DNA from: Rhypophila decipiens
Lineage: Eukaryota > Ascomycota > Sordariomycetes > Sordariales > Naviculisporaceae
DNA length: 64,000 bases
Assembly: GCA_033297075.1 (NCBI GenBank)
Contig: MU858178.1
Location: forward strand, 1 to 64,000
Direction: 5' to 3'
Below, piece after piece: positions 10,201-20,909 of this stretch. The notes beneath the pieces were generated by a model. It was not told the DNA's origin and did no database searches. It saw only the letters and a list, made by a program, of their open reading frames with translations. Within the stretch, counting starts at the first letter, position 1. Every line of letters starts with the position of its first letter. Made by a program: the position numbers and the translations under genes.

Positions 10201-11270
10201 ATGTATTCAATGTCCTCTACTGATCTGAGGCTATCAGCTCCCCAGCCTGCGCCAGGATTGGCATCTTGTGCAAAGGCGGAGTAAGTGGCGTGATTATCTG
10301 GCAGTGATTCATCGTCAGTAGCCTGATCGCAATGTTCAAAACCTCTTAAGAGACTGACGTACAGTGTGCTCGAAGTATGGTCTGAAGCATTATGATGGGG
10401 AGTTCATCCATCAAAGGTGCCCACAGATCAGCGAATCGTCTGTCCAGTATCGGCGAACTGAATTGGACAAAATGCGGCATGTTGTGGTCCGATCTAAGGA
10501 GCGAAAAGATTTGATTGACGAGTATGTTGGGATGTTTGACAAGGTTTCTGGGTGCCGGTGAGCGAGATCTCGTTGGCAGTAGCCGCAGCTCTCCCCTTGG
10601 AGGATGCGAAGGTGATTCTGTCGGAATCGTAGCATGCAGTACTGGAGGCAATTGACCGTGATGCCCACTGAGAGTCACAGACTTCGAGATCGATCTAGTG
10701 GGAATTGGAGATTGGCTGCGACTTGAGAGGTGCATGGTGATCTCAGAAATGGGTACAATGACCACGTCCGCAGGGAGCTTTGCATCGTCTGCACGAAAGG
10801 AAACCGGTTAACAACTGCCTCCTGAAACACTCGAAATCGCCCGATATAATTGATTTGTTGTGACAAGACTGACCTCTTATTGTTCGGTTTCTGTATCGCG
10901 TGACATATCTCCTCACTTTATCATCAGATATGCGCACCCCGCAAAGCAAAACAGCATATCGACCACGGCGAGACTTCAAATCCCGCCCGATGAATGCCCA
11001 GTCTTCGGGCTTGAGGTTCTTTCTCAGTTTTAGCTCATCGCGAAGCTTGGCTTCGTAGGTAGATAGTCTGCCAGTGTGCAGAATAAGAGTTAGTATATTA
11101 GGAAACACCCATCTTAAAAACTGTCGATCGAATACTCACGGTGTCCGAGGAAAGTTGTGATCGCGCTCCGCGATCACCTTGACATCCTTCAGCTGATTGT
11201 CGTCCTCAAGGTACAGACGGTGGAACAAATGTCTGTGCTGCTGCCAGATGGAATTCGAATTTCGAGACAT
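7224..11270 (-). CDS. Clr5-domain ankyrin-repeat protein
   Basis: Modelled as complement of four exons, 11140-11270, 10874-11067, 10363-10788 and 7224-10297, giving 1274 aa. The introns have donors GTGAGT, GTCAGT and GTACGT and CAG acceptors; all phases match, and the last intron has a CTGAC branch site. The N-terminus is a Clr5 domain (pfam14420): WQQHRHLFHRLYLEDDNQLK, then YEAKLRDELKLRKNLKPEDW after the first splice. A low-complexity linker follows, then a long ankyrin region (ALQLACHT, KLLLEYGADPNEV, LVKLLLDWNANVNPS, ILLLLAAGAVVEPE). Clr5-ankyrin proteins are common in Pezizomycotina and poorly characterised; a nuclear or scaffold role is inference. The splice model is convincing at the Clr5 join. 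Confidence 0.8.
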
Positions 11271-11776
11271 TATATGATGTTCTGCTGTAAATCTTCTGGT
11301 TCTTTGGAGAGTTTGCGCGCGTTGGAAGAGTACAAGGGTAGATTCTGGCAAGATTGTTTGCTGAGACAAAGCCGGTTGCTCAAGGAAAGAGGTCGGGGGA
11401 CGAGAGCAAATCCTCAGTCGGTCAAGGATAACAGCAGTACCTGCCAAAATCTGGCTGCATGGCCAAAATCTGGTGGGGCATCTGTGCTGAGGACATTTTC
11501 AGCCAGTCGGGTAGGCAGATTCCACACAGCCTGGATAAAGGGAACATGTAAGTCCCCTTATTGGTGGTCTTGATCAACCAATCAAGCGAGATGACCGAAA
11601 TCTTGTGGGACCAGATTTTGGTCATTTGTATTGTATATAGCGAATAGTTTGAGCGAGAGTGCAGAGTAGTAGATACCGGTTCATGCTCACGCGATTGTTT
11701 GTCTGTTTTTCTTTGAGTTATTCAGCAGGAGCGCTGACCAAATTTTCGTTCGATCGTACATGAAATCCCTTGTACG
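11271..11776. other. Intergenic, divergent promoter region
   Basis: Lies between the 5' end of the Clr5-ankyrin gene (-) and a small ORF (+). A TATATAG box is present near 11635. Nothing else is recognised. Confidence 0.5.
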
Positions 11777-12061
11777 ATGGCACTCTCAGAGGAGGCAATC
11801 GTGGGAATCGTCAGTCTCTTTCTGATGTGCTTTGTCCCAACAATCGGGTTCTTATATCGGAGACAAACGGTCAGGCGAAAGTCATTGAACCGGCGGGGTA
11901 TGTTCTCGCTCTTTTCTTCATCCGCCCAAGAACCCTGGCAGGGGATTCAATCACTTATATCAATTATCCTGGACAGACTCGAACTCCAGGTCCTTAACAA
12001 CGCCCTCATTTCCCCAGACGATTCATTCTTGCAGAGAAATAAGTTGGCCAGAAATCTATGA
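11777..12061 (+). CDS. Small single-TM hypothetical protein, boundaries uncertain
   Basis: The ATG at 11777 opens 94 aa beginning MALSEEAIVGIVSLFLMC with one hydrophobic segment (about residues 8-26) followed by RRQTVRRKS, a membrane anchor with a basic cytosolic flank. A good donor GTATGT sits in frame near 11899 and a second open stretch (AFLEANVTTLLRLDLDHW) lies after an acceptor near 12162, so this may be the first exon of a longer gene. I could not find a phase-consistent join, so it could be decayed. The start resembles the small ORF at 27451 (MALDTDVIVAIAIGLPSC). No family recognised. Confidence 0.35.
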   Translation: MALSEEAIVGIVSLFLMCFVPTIGFLYRRQTVRRKSLNRRGMFSLFSSSAQEPWQGIQSLISIILDRLELQVLNNALISPDDSFLQRNKLARNL

Positions 12062-13363
12062 CGTGGAGGCGGCGAGCAACGTTGACGTTTTCATGGTGAG
12101 AATTACCTTACTCGCACTGTCTGGTCTTTTATCATATGGCTAAAAAACAACACTTATCGCAGATGAGGAAAGAAACCATCATGCTTTCTTGGAAGCGAAC
12201 GTCACAACGTTGCTGAGACTGGATCTGGACCATTGGATACACTTGTCTTTTATGCCTCGGGTGATATTACAGCATGCCAAAAGGACAAAGGTTGGTTGGT
12301 GGAAGAACATTCCGGGCGCCATACACTCGAACTAGGAATTTTAGTCACATGCAGGGTCAGCTCGAGTGAAGGATTAGAAGCGCAATGGAGAGAAATTCAC
12401 GAGTTTAACAGGATTATTCATCCGTCCTTTGTACCTTTTTTAAGACTTGAAAGTTCCAGCAAATGCGAGCAATATCTGGTGTGATATTGGTTGCTTCACC
12501 ATTCGTCATCGCCAAAGGCAGTTGGGGCACAAGAGTATGCATTACAGGTACAGGTCTCCGGCGTTTACAGTATAATCTTTGTCATCCTGAACGGGCGGGT
12601 GACCGACTGCCAGGCATCTGAACAAGCCAAGTTTTCTATTCAAGCCGGATGATTTGAACGGGATCCAATCCTAAGAGGCCATACTGTCAAGTCAAGCCGA
12701 TTGAGCTACACTACTTGACTTGGTCTACCTGGATTACTTGAACACGGCGGGCCACCATACTTAACCCTAACCCTAGTTCTCAACCCTCCCGAATTGGTTC
12801 CGGTGTTGGCATCCAGCATGACGCGATACATCAGCATAAATCCCAGTAGGTCGGGGACACAAAGAAATAAACCCAGTGATTCCTCATGTTATGGTTGAAG
12901 CTTCACAATTGAAGCTGGCTGGTGAGTTGCTCACCGATCAGCCTTACTGGGCTCCACCCGGCTATCACTGTACCTTCCTCAACGACTTCCATAACACAAG
13001 AACAGAACAACCTAGGCTCCACCTCTTCATATTGTTGCCCACCAATCACACAGTATTTCTTACTGGAACCATGACCCCACTACTATAAAGCCGTCTGCCT
13101 TGGCCAGCCTCAGAGGCCGACGTTCTTTGTTGGCCCGCCCCTGTGAGCCAGGATTGTCACTGCCTGAGCTTAACTGTACGAGGACAATGCCATTGCCCAT
13201 CTTTGTGTAAATACACCATTCGACCAAGCCGGTGGTATATATACGCACTGCGTGCCGATAAAATTCTTCATGAAACCAAAGGTAAGCATCTCGCAATTTG
13301 AGAAACACTCCAAGATCCATCTTCACAAACCAACCGACGACGACTAAGAGCCCAAACATCACC
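12062..13363. other. Intergenic; possible downstream exon debris
   Basis: The stretch 12163-12350 is open in one frame with plausible coding text but cannot be joined in phase to the upstream ORF. The remainder shows no gene. A short CCCTAACCCTA lies at 12765-12775. Confidence 0.4.
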
Positions 13364-14571
13364 ATGGCTTCTTTCAAAACATATTGGATTGACGAATCAT
13401 GCCACGGCATTGGCGAGCAGGACTTCGACGTATACATCCGCGAAGCCAGATATCTGGCGGGTCGCGCTGCTGCTAGGCTTCAGAGTGCTGCTGATACCGA
13501 CTTTGCTCGTGTATTCAATGTCATCTACAAGACACCCAAGTCTGACAATGACAGATTTCCGCCACCGTATCTGTACCAATTGATGCACGGCTTTGGGCAT
13601 GAACGAGACTGGAGAACTGTGCTGGATCAAACCAGAGCTACATTGGTCGACTTTTCAACAAACTGGCGACGCACAAATCGACGCCAAGAGGCTGACGTGC
13701 GAATTTATTCCGACGCGGGAGAGCGATGGGTACCTACCTCGGACCCGGAAGCGCAGTTCTATGACCCCATCAACCATATCTACGCCACAGGAGAACTCGA
13801 GGAACTTTACGAAGGGCAAGCTTTCACGTCTTACCGGGCGCGAGAGGGTGTCCCCGGGGAGAATCCACATCGAGTCACAATCGATCTTCGTGAGATGGCG
13901 TGGGAGGGCCTCGAAACAAACGCCCCCGTTTCCCTCGGAGAAGTCCACTCCGTGATCTCATCCCAGGACTTGACACAGATAAATATTGGCGACATTGGTG
14001 AGCACCTCATCACACGGCTTATCTTTCACGAGTTCATGCACTGCAGCGCATACGGGCGAGACGACGCTCCAGGTGACAACGAGGGCCATACCTCTGGCTG
14101 GGAATACTGCATGCGACTGACAAAAAGTCAGGCTTGTGCTGGTGCCGAGTCTATCGCTTACCTGGCGCTGACCGCCGGTCTAGCCGAAATGCGACCCCAG
14201 AACAAGACCACGGGCGGGTTCACCATCGATCGAACATGGGATGCGATTCCTGGAAGTCACGATTTGCCAGACCCCAGTGATTTTGACGAAGATGACATGG
14301 GTGACGATGACATTGACCAAGAGCTTTTACAGAAGCTCGCCGAGATCCGCAGAAAGCGCCAGGGTAACCGCAAGTGGGACGATGTCCCTGAAAACTTGGC
14401 GATTCAAGGTACGTTGCTTTTCTATGACTCTCTCACCAACTAACCTGCTAAACGCAACAATTAATATAATAAACATCATACCTCCCCATTTACGATCCCT
14501 CCCTTGCAGACTGTGACAAGTACCCCTTTTTTGTGATACTAAATAACCGCATTGAAATCCCTTATTCTTAG
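13364..14571 (+). CDS. HExxH zinc metallopeptidase-like protein
   Basis: Exons 13364-14408 and 14510-14571 (donor GTACGT, acceptor TTGCAG, phases match) give 368 aa. The ATG has a good context (ACCATGG). HEFMH at residues about 222-226 is a classical HExxH zinc-binding motif, followed by a GHTSGWEYC segment and AGAESIAYLALTAGLAE, the layout of M35/aspzincin-type or related peptidases where downstream polar residues complete the site. There is no signal peptide, which is unusual for secreted fungal M35 enzymes, and an acidic stretch DFDEDDMGDDDIDQE precedes the C-terminus. Intracellular action is inferred. Family assignment is tentative; the HExxH motif is certain. Confidence 0.75.
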
Positions 14572-15194
14572 GTTCTTTGACACTAACATGCAACTTGCAG
14601 ATATTTCGATTAACGCATGGAATACGCTTGTTCACCGAATGTCCAATCCAATGGTTGGCGGATTTATTTGTTTGTCCACCATTCACCAGTCAACCGAGAG
14701 TCTCTTTCGACTATTATGGAAATGAAGGTACTAGAAACCATCTAGGCAAATGCTTTATGGACACCGGGACCTTCTGGCCACACTTCTCCTCGGATAGAAT
14801 GGATGATTTTGGTCGGCACGATTCCACAGAGCTTCAAGCAGCGTTGTTCATCCGACTTCAGATGAAAATTCAGATGACTTTTCCGGCCAGGGGACTGTAG
14901 TTGGACAGAAACCACCAAAACACGCATGCGAGCAATCGGATGAAATGAACAAGCCTGCATCAGACCAGTCACGGGCAGCCACCCTTCAGTCAAATCATTA
15001 CTGTCGTCTCTGCCCAAAACTTTCTTTTGCCTCCACCATCGAAATTTCTGCTTCCAAACAACTCTTTTCTCGACCCCTTCCGCGCTCAGCACGCCATTTC
15101 GACAGCAAAATACAAGATAACCTCCGGAACCTCTGCTCTTCCAACTGCAGTCAGCGACACTCGTCTCCTCCCGATCGCGCGCATTGCACAAGTC
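14572..15194. other. Intergenic
   Basis: 3' region of the metallopeptidase-like gene and pyrimidine-rich leader of the chitinase gene. No further gene is seen. Confidence 0.5.
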
Positions 15195-16608
15195 ATGCGC
15201 ATTCCGACTCTCGTGGCTGCGCTCATTGCGCTTGTCGCATTCGCGACGATGGCGACGGCACGCTACGCTGTTTACTTGGACGAGTACTGTTCCCCAATCT
15301 CCGAGTTGGACTCCCATTATTGACAAAAGTCGCCCTGTGCAAAGCGGCCATCGAAATTTACCCCCTCCGGGCATGATGACCGGTGTGACTCATATTATCA
15401 ATGCCTTTGCATCCTCGTCGCACTTTCTGGCTGCTCCCTTCGGGACCGCTTTCCCAATATCCCATGCGGACGTCTTTCGTCGCATGGTCCCCGCCGGAGC
15501 CAAAGTTTGTCTGGCAATTGGTGGATGGGGGGACACCGACGGCTTCGGTCAGGGTTGTGCGACTCAGTGGTATCGCAACAGTTACGCCCAGAAGCTGGCG
15601 CAGACATTGAATGAGCTCGACTACGATTGCGTGGATATCGACTGGGAATTCCCTGGCGGAAACGGACCAGACTACAAAACGATTCCTAACCAATCCAAGG
15701 AGTTCGAAATCGAGTGCTATCCGCTCTTTCTTCGGGCAATCAAAGACGCCATCGGCGACAAGCTAGAATTGTCCATTGCCGTCCCAGGCCGCGAGCAGAA
15801 CATGATGGCCTACACTGCCGAAACAGGTCCCGTCCTGGACAGCATTGTTGATGCAGTCCATGTCATGACCTACGACCTCATGAACCGTCGCGACAATTGC
15901 ACCAAGCACACTCAGTCACTCGTCGGCGTTACCGAGGCAATCGAGCTTTATATCTCCCGCGGCTTTCACCCCTCCAAACTGAACCTGGGCTATGTCTTTT
16001 ATGCTAGCTGGTTTACCCTGCAGAATGCTACAGCATGTGTGACACCCACAGGCTGCCGGACCGAGCTTCTCGAATACCCCAACGGAACCGACACCCTTCG
16101 CAGCGGCGCCGTGACGTTCGAGTTCGAACACTACCAGCCACTCATCATTCCAAGCAACCTCACCATCTCAGTCGACGGTCGATGCGGGTCAGGAACATTT
16201 GCCCGGTGCAACGCGACCGAATGCTGCTCGCAATACGGCTCCTGCGGCAGTACCTATGAGTATTGCGGCACCGGTTGCCAAAACGGTTACGGAATGAACT
16301 GCACTGACACGGGTCCGACCATCAACGAGAAGTTTGTCCAGGCAATGAAGAATGGCGAGTACGACGCGAACGAAGGCGCGCACTACTACATTGACCACCA
16401 AGAGAGTCTCTTTTGGTCCTGGGATACGGAGGAGGATATTCAGAAGAAGTATGATGCGGTTGTCAAGAATCTGACCCTGGGCGGAGTGTTCGTCTGGAGC
16501 TTGGGTGAGGACACGGATTACTTTAAGCACTTGAGGGCGGTGCAGGCTGCTGTTTTGAGCGATGCGCCGCAGGGATATGGCCCGTATCATAATACCACCG
16601 TGGCTTGA
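15195..16608 (+). CDS. Secreted GH18 chitinase with internal CBM18
   Basis: Modelled as exons 15195-15283 and 15345-16608 (donor GTACTG, acceptor AAG; an alternative acceptor at 15329 also keeps frame), giving 450 aa. A signal peptide lies at residues 1-22 (MRIPTLVAALIALVAFATMA). The catalytic GH18 motif DxxDxDxE is present as DCVDIDWE near residue 125, with the substrate-face motif VHVMTYDLMNRR and the last barrel strand GGVFVWSLGED. A cysteine-rich CBM18 chitin-binding module (CGSGTFARCNATECCSQYGS) is inserted between the seventh and eighth barrel strands. It would hydrolyse chitin in the cell wall or outside the cell. The catalytic acid and neighbouring aspartates are intact, so activity is expected. 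Confidence 0.85.
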
Positions 16609-18914
16609 TTATCGCAGCTCGATACGACGGATCTCGACAATGGTTTCTTGGCACTCAGGATACCCGCGTTGGAGGAGGTCATCTTGGTCAGGACAATTTG
16701 CTTGACGGCGGTTCGACAAGTCTGGAGTCTGGAGCATGGAGTTTGGTCATGATAAATTGGGCATGCGTTTTGTTCCGGGGATTTTGCGGAGTCCTCGCTT
16801 GGTCCAATAATCTTGCTGGACTCATTTCCCGATTGTGGTTAGATGGTCGCTATCGCTTGTCAGCTTTTAGCAGTATACTTTGGACCATCGTTCTCGATTT
16901 TATCCAAGGCAAATTGAACCGTCTCTGCGTGATGATTATTCTCTTCTGGCGCTCTTTAAGCACACCTCGTGGTCATTACCATCGCAGTCTGCAGTTCAAG
17001 CTGTTTTATCGAGCCGATGAGGGGCTGATCGAGATGTCATCCCATTACTTTGGATGATATGAGATGTTTTGCGAAGAAAAAGTTTGACTGCTCAGGTGAT
17101 TGCTGTTGGGATCAAAGCTCCAGGTTTTGTAGCCGCAGGCTTGCCAAGACTGAGAAAAGGGGTGGGATGAAAGGTAAACAATAACTCTAACCCAGCAACG
17201 GCTTGCTGAGTCAGCCTTTTGATCCTGTCCGTCATGCCATCTAAGAGCGGCTGGCGACCAGCTGCCAGGCATTCCGTTGTGCCCGACGGGAGCAGGTCCT
17301 TCACAGAGGACAGAGACGGCAGTACGGTTCCAAAAACATGGGTCGCGATGGCTATTTCTTCGTCTCAGGATGTCACCCGGCTTCTAGTCCCGTGCGTGAT
17401 CATGTGTCACTTCCAACGTCACCATCTGCAGACGACTGCTGCTGGAAAGTGTTATCATTCGTGCTTTATGCTGTGCCTCTCGTATCGTGCACTCAACTGA
17501 CCTCGGCAGCCCATTTTAACTGACGCTCACGGGCCACGGCTATATGCATATATTTGCCTCTCGATCCTGCCGGCTGTTGGTCGTTCCTCGATAGGCGAGC
17601 TGCTGGCTTGTGGTCGAACTTTGTTTGCCTTTCCTTCTCTGATTCTCCATATCCCACGAACCATTCCAACGTCGAATAATACAACGACCTGCAATTATTC
17701 CCATGTTCTATAACAATCAGATAAATATTGTGTTTGACATTGTCTAGCTTTACCCTATTCCGTTCACACATAACCTCACCTCGGCAACGTAGTTAATGGC
17801 CGGATAAATCCTTTCACCTTTGAGAGAGAAACCACTACCCAAAACTTTCATACTTGCTTCCACCGATCCACTAGAACCCTAGACCATTAGAGATCGTTCC
17901 ACAGCCGAAGGATAAAAGCTTAGACCTGCAGTGTGATGTAACTTGGGTCCATACAAAAAGATCGGCCACCGAATGAGACTACCTCTCGGGGCTCGGATAT
18001 GTGCGGTCTCGCGGAGCGGTCTCAACAAAGGTGCAACCTCTCGTATTTGGATGGAGTTGGGGTCAGTTTGGATCTTTACCGGTTCGTCAGCGGAAATGTA
18101 ATGATAGGTACGATGTGCAGAAGGATATCACGAGAAATCAGAAACAAAATAACACAGAGTCACAGACGAAGGCGCCCAACAGACCGCACGCTCATTGAAT
18201 TGGTAAATGACCACTCGGAGTGGTTCGCCTGTCTCGTGTAACTTCCTTCCCGTTTCTCTAGCCAACCTGTTGCTTTTGAGGATTAGTGATTACCAAAAAG
18301 TCTGTGGCAACGGATATTTACAGTCTGTGATCAGGTTCTACAGAAACTCTTCCTCTTTATTCTCCAGGGAGTACAGGGCCCGAGCAAGCCAGAGAGGTAT
18401 CTTGACATCATGTCGTCATTGCGGGTCGAAACTACAAGTTCGTTCTTACTCCAACGGGCGACCCCGAAATCGAATTAGGAACTCACATATCATGATCACA
18501 CTGGCCGATCTACAAGCCCACATAAAAGTGCAGGAGCCCCCGAGAAAGCCATTTGTTCATTTACTTGACCAAGAAAGAACAATCGTATTCTCAAGATAGG
18601 AACCTACCTGCATGTCCCAGCCATGCACATCGTGTCTCCTTCCACATGCACACCGCCCGTTTGGTTCACCACGCTTTATCCGCGGAAGAAACATCCGTAT
18701 TCTCAGACTCTGAGAAGCAAGTGCCCACTTCACATGTCTCACGCGCCAGAATACGATCCGTCATGTAAGTCTCTGATGTCTGCAATCTGCAGTGTAACGA
18801 CTGCCCCAACACCGCCTGCGAGTCGCCGTTGCCGTGGGCTGAGCTAGACTACCTACCGTTGAAGGTTGGATTTCATAAACCGAGATAGGTTCACTTTCTT
18901 CAAGACGGACTGTT
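16609..18914. other. 2.3-kb intergenic stretch
   Basis: No gene with family features or convincing splice structure is seen. Open frames such as 16605-17057 lack recognisable domains and probably lie in the chitinase 3' region. Confidence 0.5.
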
Positions 18915-18922
18915 TATATAAA
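18915..18922 (+). promoter_or_regulatory. TATA box
   Basis: TATATAAA lies about 190 bp before the ATG of the six-cysteine secreted protein gene, followed by a long A/C-rich leader. Confidence 0.55.
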
Positions 18923-19111
18923 CCTCCAACGACCGCCCTAATCTTTGGCTTCGTTCTCATTTCGACATCAACAAGAATATCAATCGCTCATCATTCATCA
19001 CACCATCCATCATCTTGGCTCAGACTTTTTCAGCTTTGACTCAACTCAACCAAGATTACACCAAAACAAACAAGAATCACCAAACCAACCAAAAATAAAA
19101 AAGAATCAACA

Positions 19112-19578
19112 ATGCAGCTCCAAACAACCATCTCCCTCCTGGCCCTCACCCTCTGCCAATCCGTCCTCGCGCTCCCCTCCGTCGCCCGAGTCGCCCAAGA
19201 TGACCCCCCAGCAGTAGACCGCTACGTCCTCGACTACCGCGTCTTTGGCGCAACAGGCTGCTTCGACAAGAACCTCGGCGTCGGCACCATCACCTCATCC
19301 CAGCTGGACCAGTGCCTCGCCTGGGGGGATGCTGGTATCAAAGCCGTTAATTTGACGAATATTGTTGATGGGTGCAGCTGTACGTTCTCATTTTCCACTA
19401 CCCTGTTTGAGATTTTGAGAGAGGAGAAGCTAACTGATGAATACAAATGACAGTCCACGTCTACACCGAACCAAGCTGTCAGGGCCATAGTGAGGAACTG
19501 CCAAAGGGGGTCCAATGCGGTGGAAACATCTTTGACGAGACGTTCAGCTGGGTTTCGTACAAGACTACTTGCCCTTAG
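19112..19578 (+). CDS. Small secreted six-cysteine protein (effector-like)
   Basis: Exons 19112-19379 and 19454-19578 (donor GTACGT, branch GCTAAC, acceptor GACAG) give 130 aa. The signal peptide MQLQTTISLLALTLCQSVLA is followed by a likely cleavage before LPSVARV. The mature part has six cysteines, in TGCFDK, DQCLAW, DGCSF, PSCQG, VQCGG and TTCP, suggesting three disulfides. The C-terminal half reads FHVYTEPSCQGHSEELPKG, in the style of small secreted fungal proteins with a HVYTE..C motif. Promoter and intron structure look intact. Role unknown; effector or antimicrobial function is only a guess from size and cysteines. Confidence 0.75.
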
Positions 19579-19729
19579 GTTGTCTCTCATCTGTATACTA
19601 GGCGGGGTGGTTGATGGCAATATGGAGTACCAAAGAGGATGTGAGAAGATTACACGACGGGCCATCAAAGTTGTTTGGTGGGCTGGGGTGGCCGGAGATG
19701 GAGTGTTTGGCGCATTGCATTACAAATCA

Positions 19730-19870
19730 TCATTGTTCAGGAGCAGAGTCTATCTGTGTAATTCCTAATCGATAATTCATTCTTTTCAGGTTTTCAAGCT
19801 CCATTTTAGTCGAATAGTGATTCTGCTTCGTAGTGATACCCAGTTCCTTGCGAATATTGGATAACACGCT
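19730..19870 (-). pseudogene. Possible cytochrome P450 fragment (pre-K-helix region)
   Basis: The minus-strand frame reads NIRKELGITTKQ...LENLKRMNYRL, reminiscent of the LR(K/E)E...DL(K)NMKYL stretch that precedes the K-helix in fungal P450s. It lies downstream of, and out of order with, the other P450 pieces. Weak on its own. Confidence 0.3.
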
Positions 19871-20085
19871 AATACAACTTGATTGAGGACAGCTGGTGAC
19901 TGCATACGAGTCTGTACATGTAGAAGTCGATGTGGTTGAAGGAAGATCATATTCCGGAGCCATGAACAAGGAAACGAGCCTTTTCTGCCCAGTGGATGCA
20001 GCCACAACGATATCACACTCCAACATCGATAACACACGCGCAGTCTACAGTTTGAAAACGAGTCAAGACTAAAGCTCTGGGCGAC

Positions 20086-20127
20086 GTTGCATTACGAGTG
20101 TGCTATATCCCACCGGTGTGTACTCAT
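20086..20127 (-). pseudogene. Cytochrome P450 fragment
   Basis: The minus-strand frame reads VGYSTLVMQRRPEL followed by a stop, matching the beta-strand motif YSTLVMQRR(P/D)LYG that follows the K-helix in CYP52-type P450s. It repeats a motif already present in the fragment at 20300-20680. Confidence 0.5.
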
Positions 20128-20289
20128 TACATGCTTTGTGGTTTTTGTGGCTCGAACAGACCTGACGCTTCTTGAAATGGAGGAATCGGCCGACCACGGA
20201 CAAAACTACCAGGTTACTCTCCAATAAGCCGAGAAGATGCCCAAATCTCCCCATCGACAGGCGCCTGGCTCACCGCGCTGCACATCAGC

Positions 20290-20685
20290 TTCCCCCTTCT
20301 GAATGGCAATACTTCTGGAATAGCCGTGTAATAACGTACCCCATGTCGGTAAGAGCGAATTGTTGTCCGATGCAAATACGTGGCAGTGTGGGCCGCCGTT
20401 GAAGGGGATGTAGGTCCATGGCTTTGGCTGCCACTCGTACCAACGTTTGGGAGAGAAGGTTTCGGGGTCGTCATCCGAGTCCTCAGGAATAGCGCCCCAC
20501 TCTGGAGTTTCGACGTTGGACCAGTCGATTGCCGGTGCGGACTGGTCATTCTCCGCGGCGGACCGCGGGTCCAAAAACACGAGGTCTGGACGACTTTGCA
20601 TGACGAGCGTGCAGGCGGTGGTGTCACGGCCGGCAAGCAGGACTGCACCCAGTTGGTTCCTTGCCCGAAGGTGGCAGACCTTATT
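20290..20685 (-). pseudogene. Cytochrome P450 pseudogene (C-terminal part)
   Basis: Read on the minus strand this carries the I-helix oxygen-binding motif (LLAGRDTTA), then jumps directly to TLVMQSRPDL, so about 90 residues including the K-helix ExxR are missing. PETFSPKRWYEWQPKPWTYI and FNGGP come next. The haem-ligand segment continues in another frame as ICIGQQFALTDMGYVITRL after a roughly 7-bp insertion. The internal deletion plus frameshift make this a dead CYP52-like gene. Upstream DNA on the same strand (20690-21300) shows no clean N-terminal half. Confidence 0.75.
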
Positions 20686-20719
20686 GTTGTCTTTGTATCC
20701 GCTGGCTCGCGCTGGCCGA

Positions 20720-20790
20720 TGCTCATAGTCGGCTACCGTGATGAAGGTGTTGTACGGAAGCCCGGACTTCTTGTTGACTGGATCCGCCTC
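20720..20790. repeat. Repeat shared with 23640-23705
   Basis: The core GTTGTACGGAAGCCCGGACT and its flanks are about 80% identical to 23640-23705, same orientation. On the minus strand both read SGLPYN(T/S)FI(T/K)VAD(Y/F)E; on the plus strand both read LYGSPDF. Which strand was coding is unclear. Confidence 0.7.
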
Positions 20791-20909
20791 GCGTATGGTG
20801 GAGAGAAGGTTGTGTGCGGCGTTGGAGTGGTGGTAGACGCCACCGGGCTGGCATGTTTCGCACCATCAATGGTCCTCTAAGTTCTTGGTCTTCGTGAGCT
20901 TCCAAGTTC

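Noticed and set aside
12640..12720. tRNA-like A-box (TAGCTCAATCGG, minus strand)
   Set aside because: The acceptor and T arms do not pair and the B-box is poor, so no tRNA call.
12765..12775. Interstitial telomere-like CCCTAACCCTA
   Set aside because: Less than two full hexamers; too short to distinguish from chance, and no other telomere repeats nearby.
16605..17057. 150-codon open frame after the chitinase gene
   Set aside because: Begins at the chitinase stop region, has no family features and no promoter; likely 3' non-coding.
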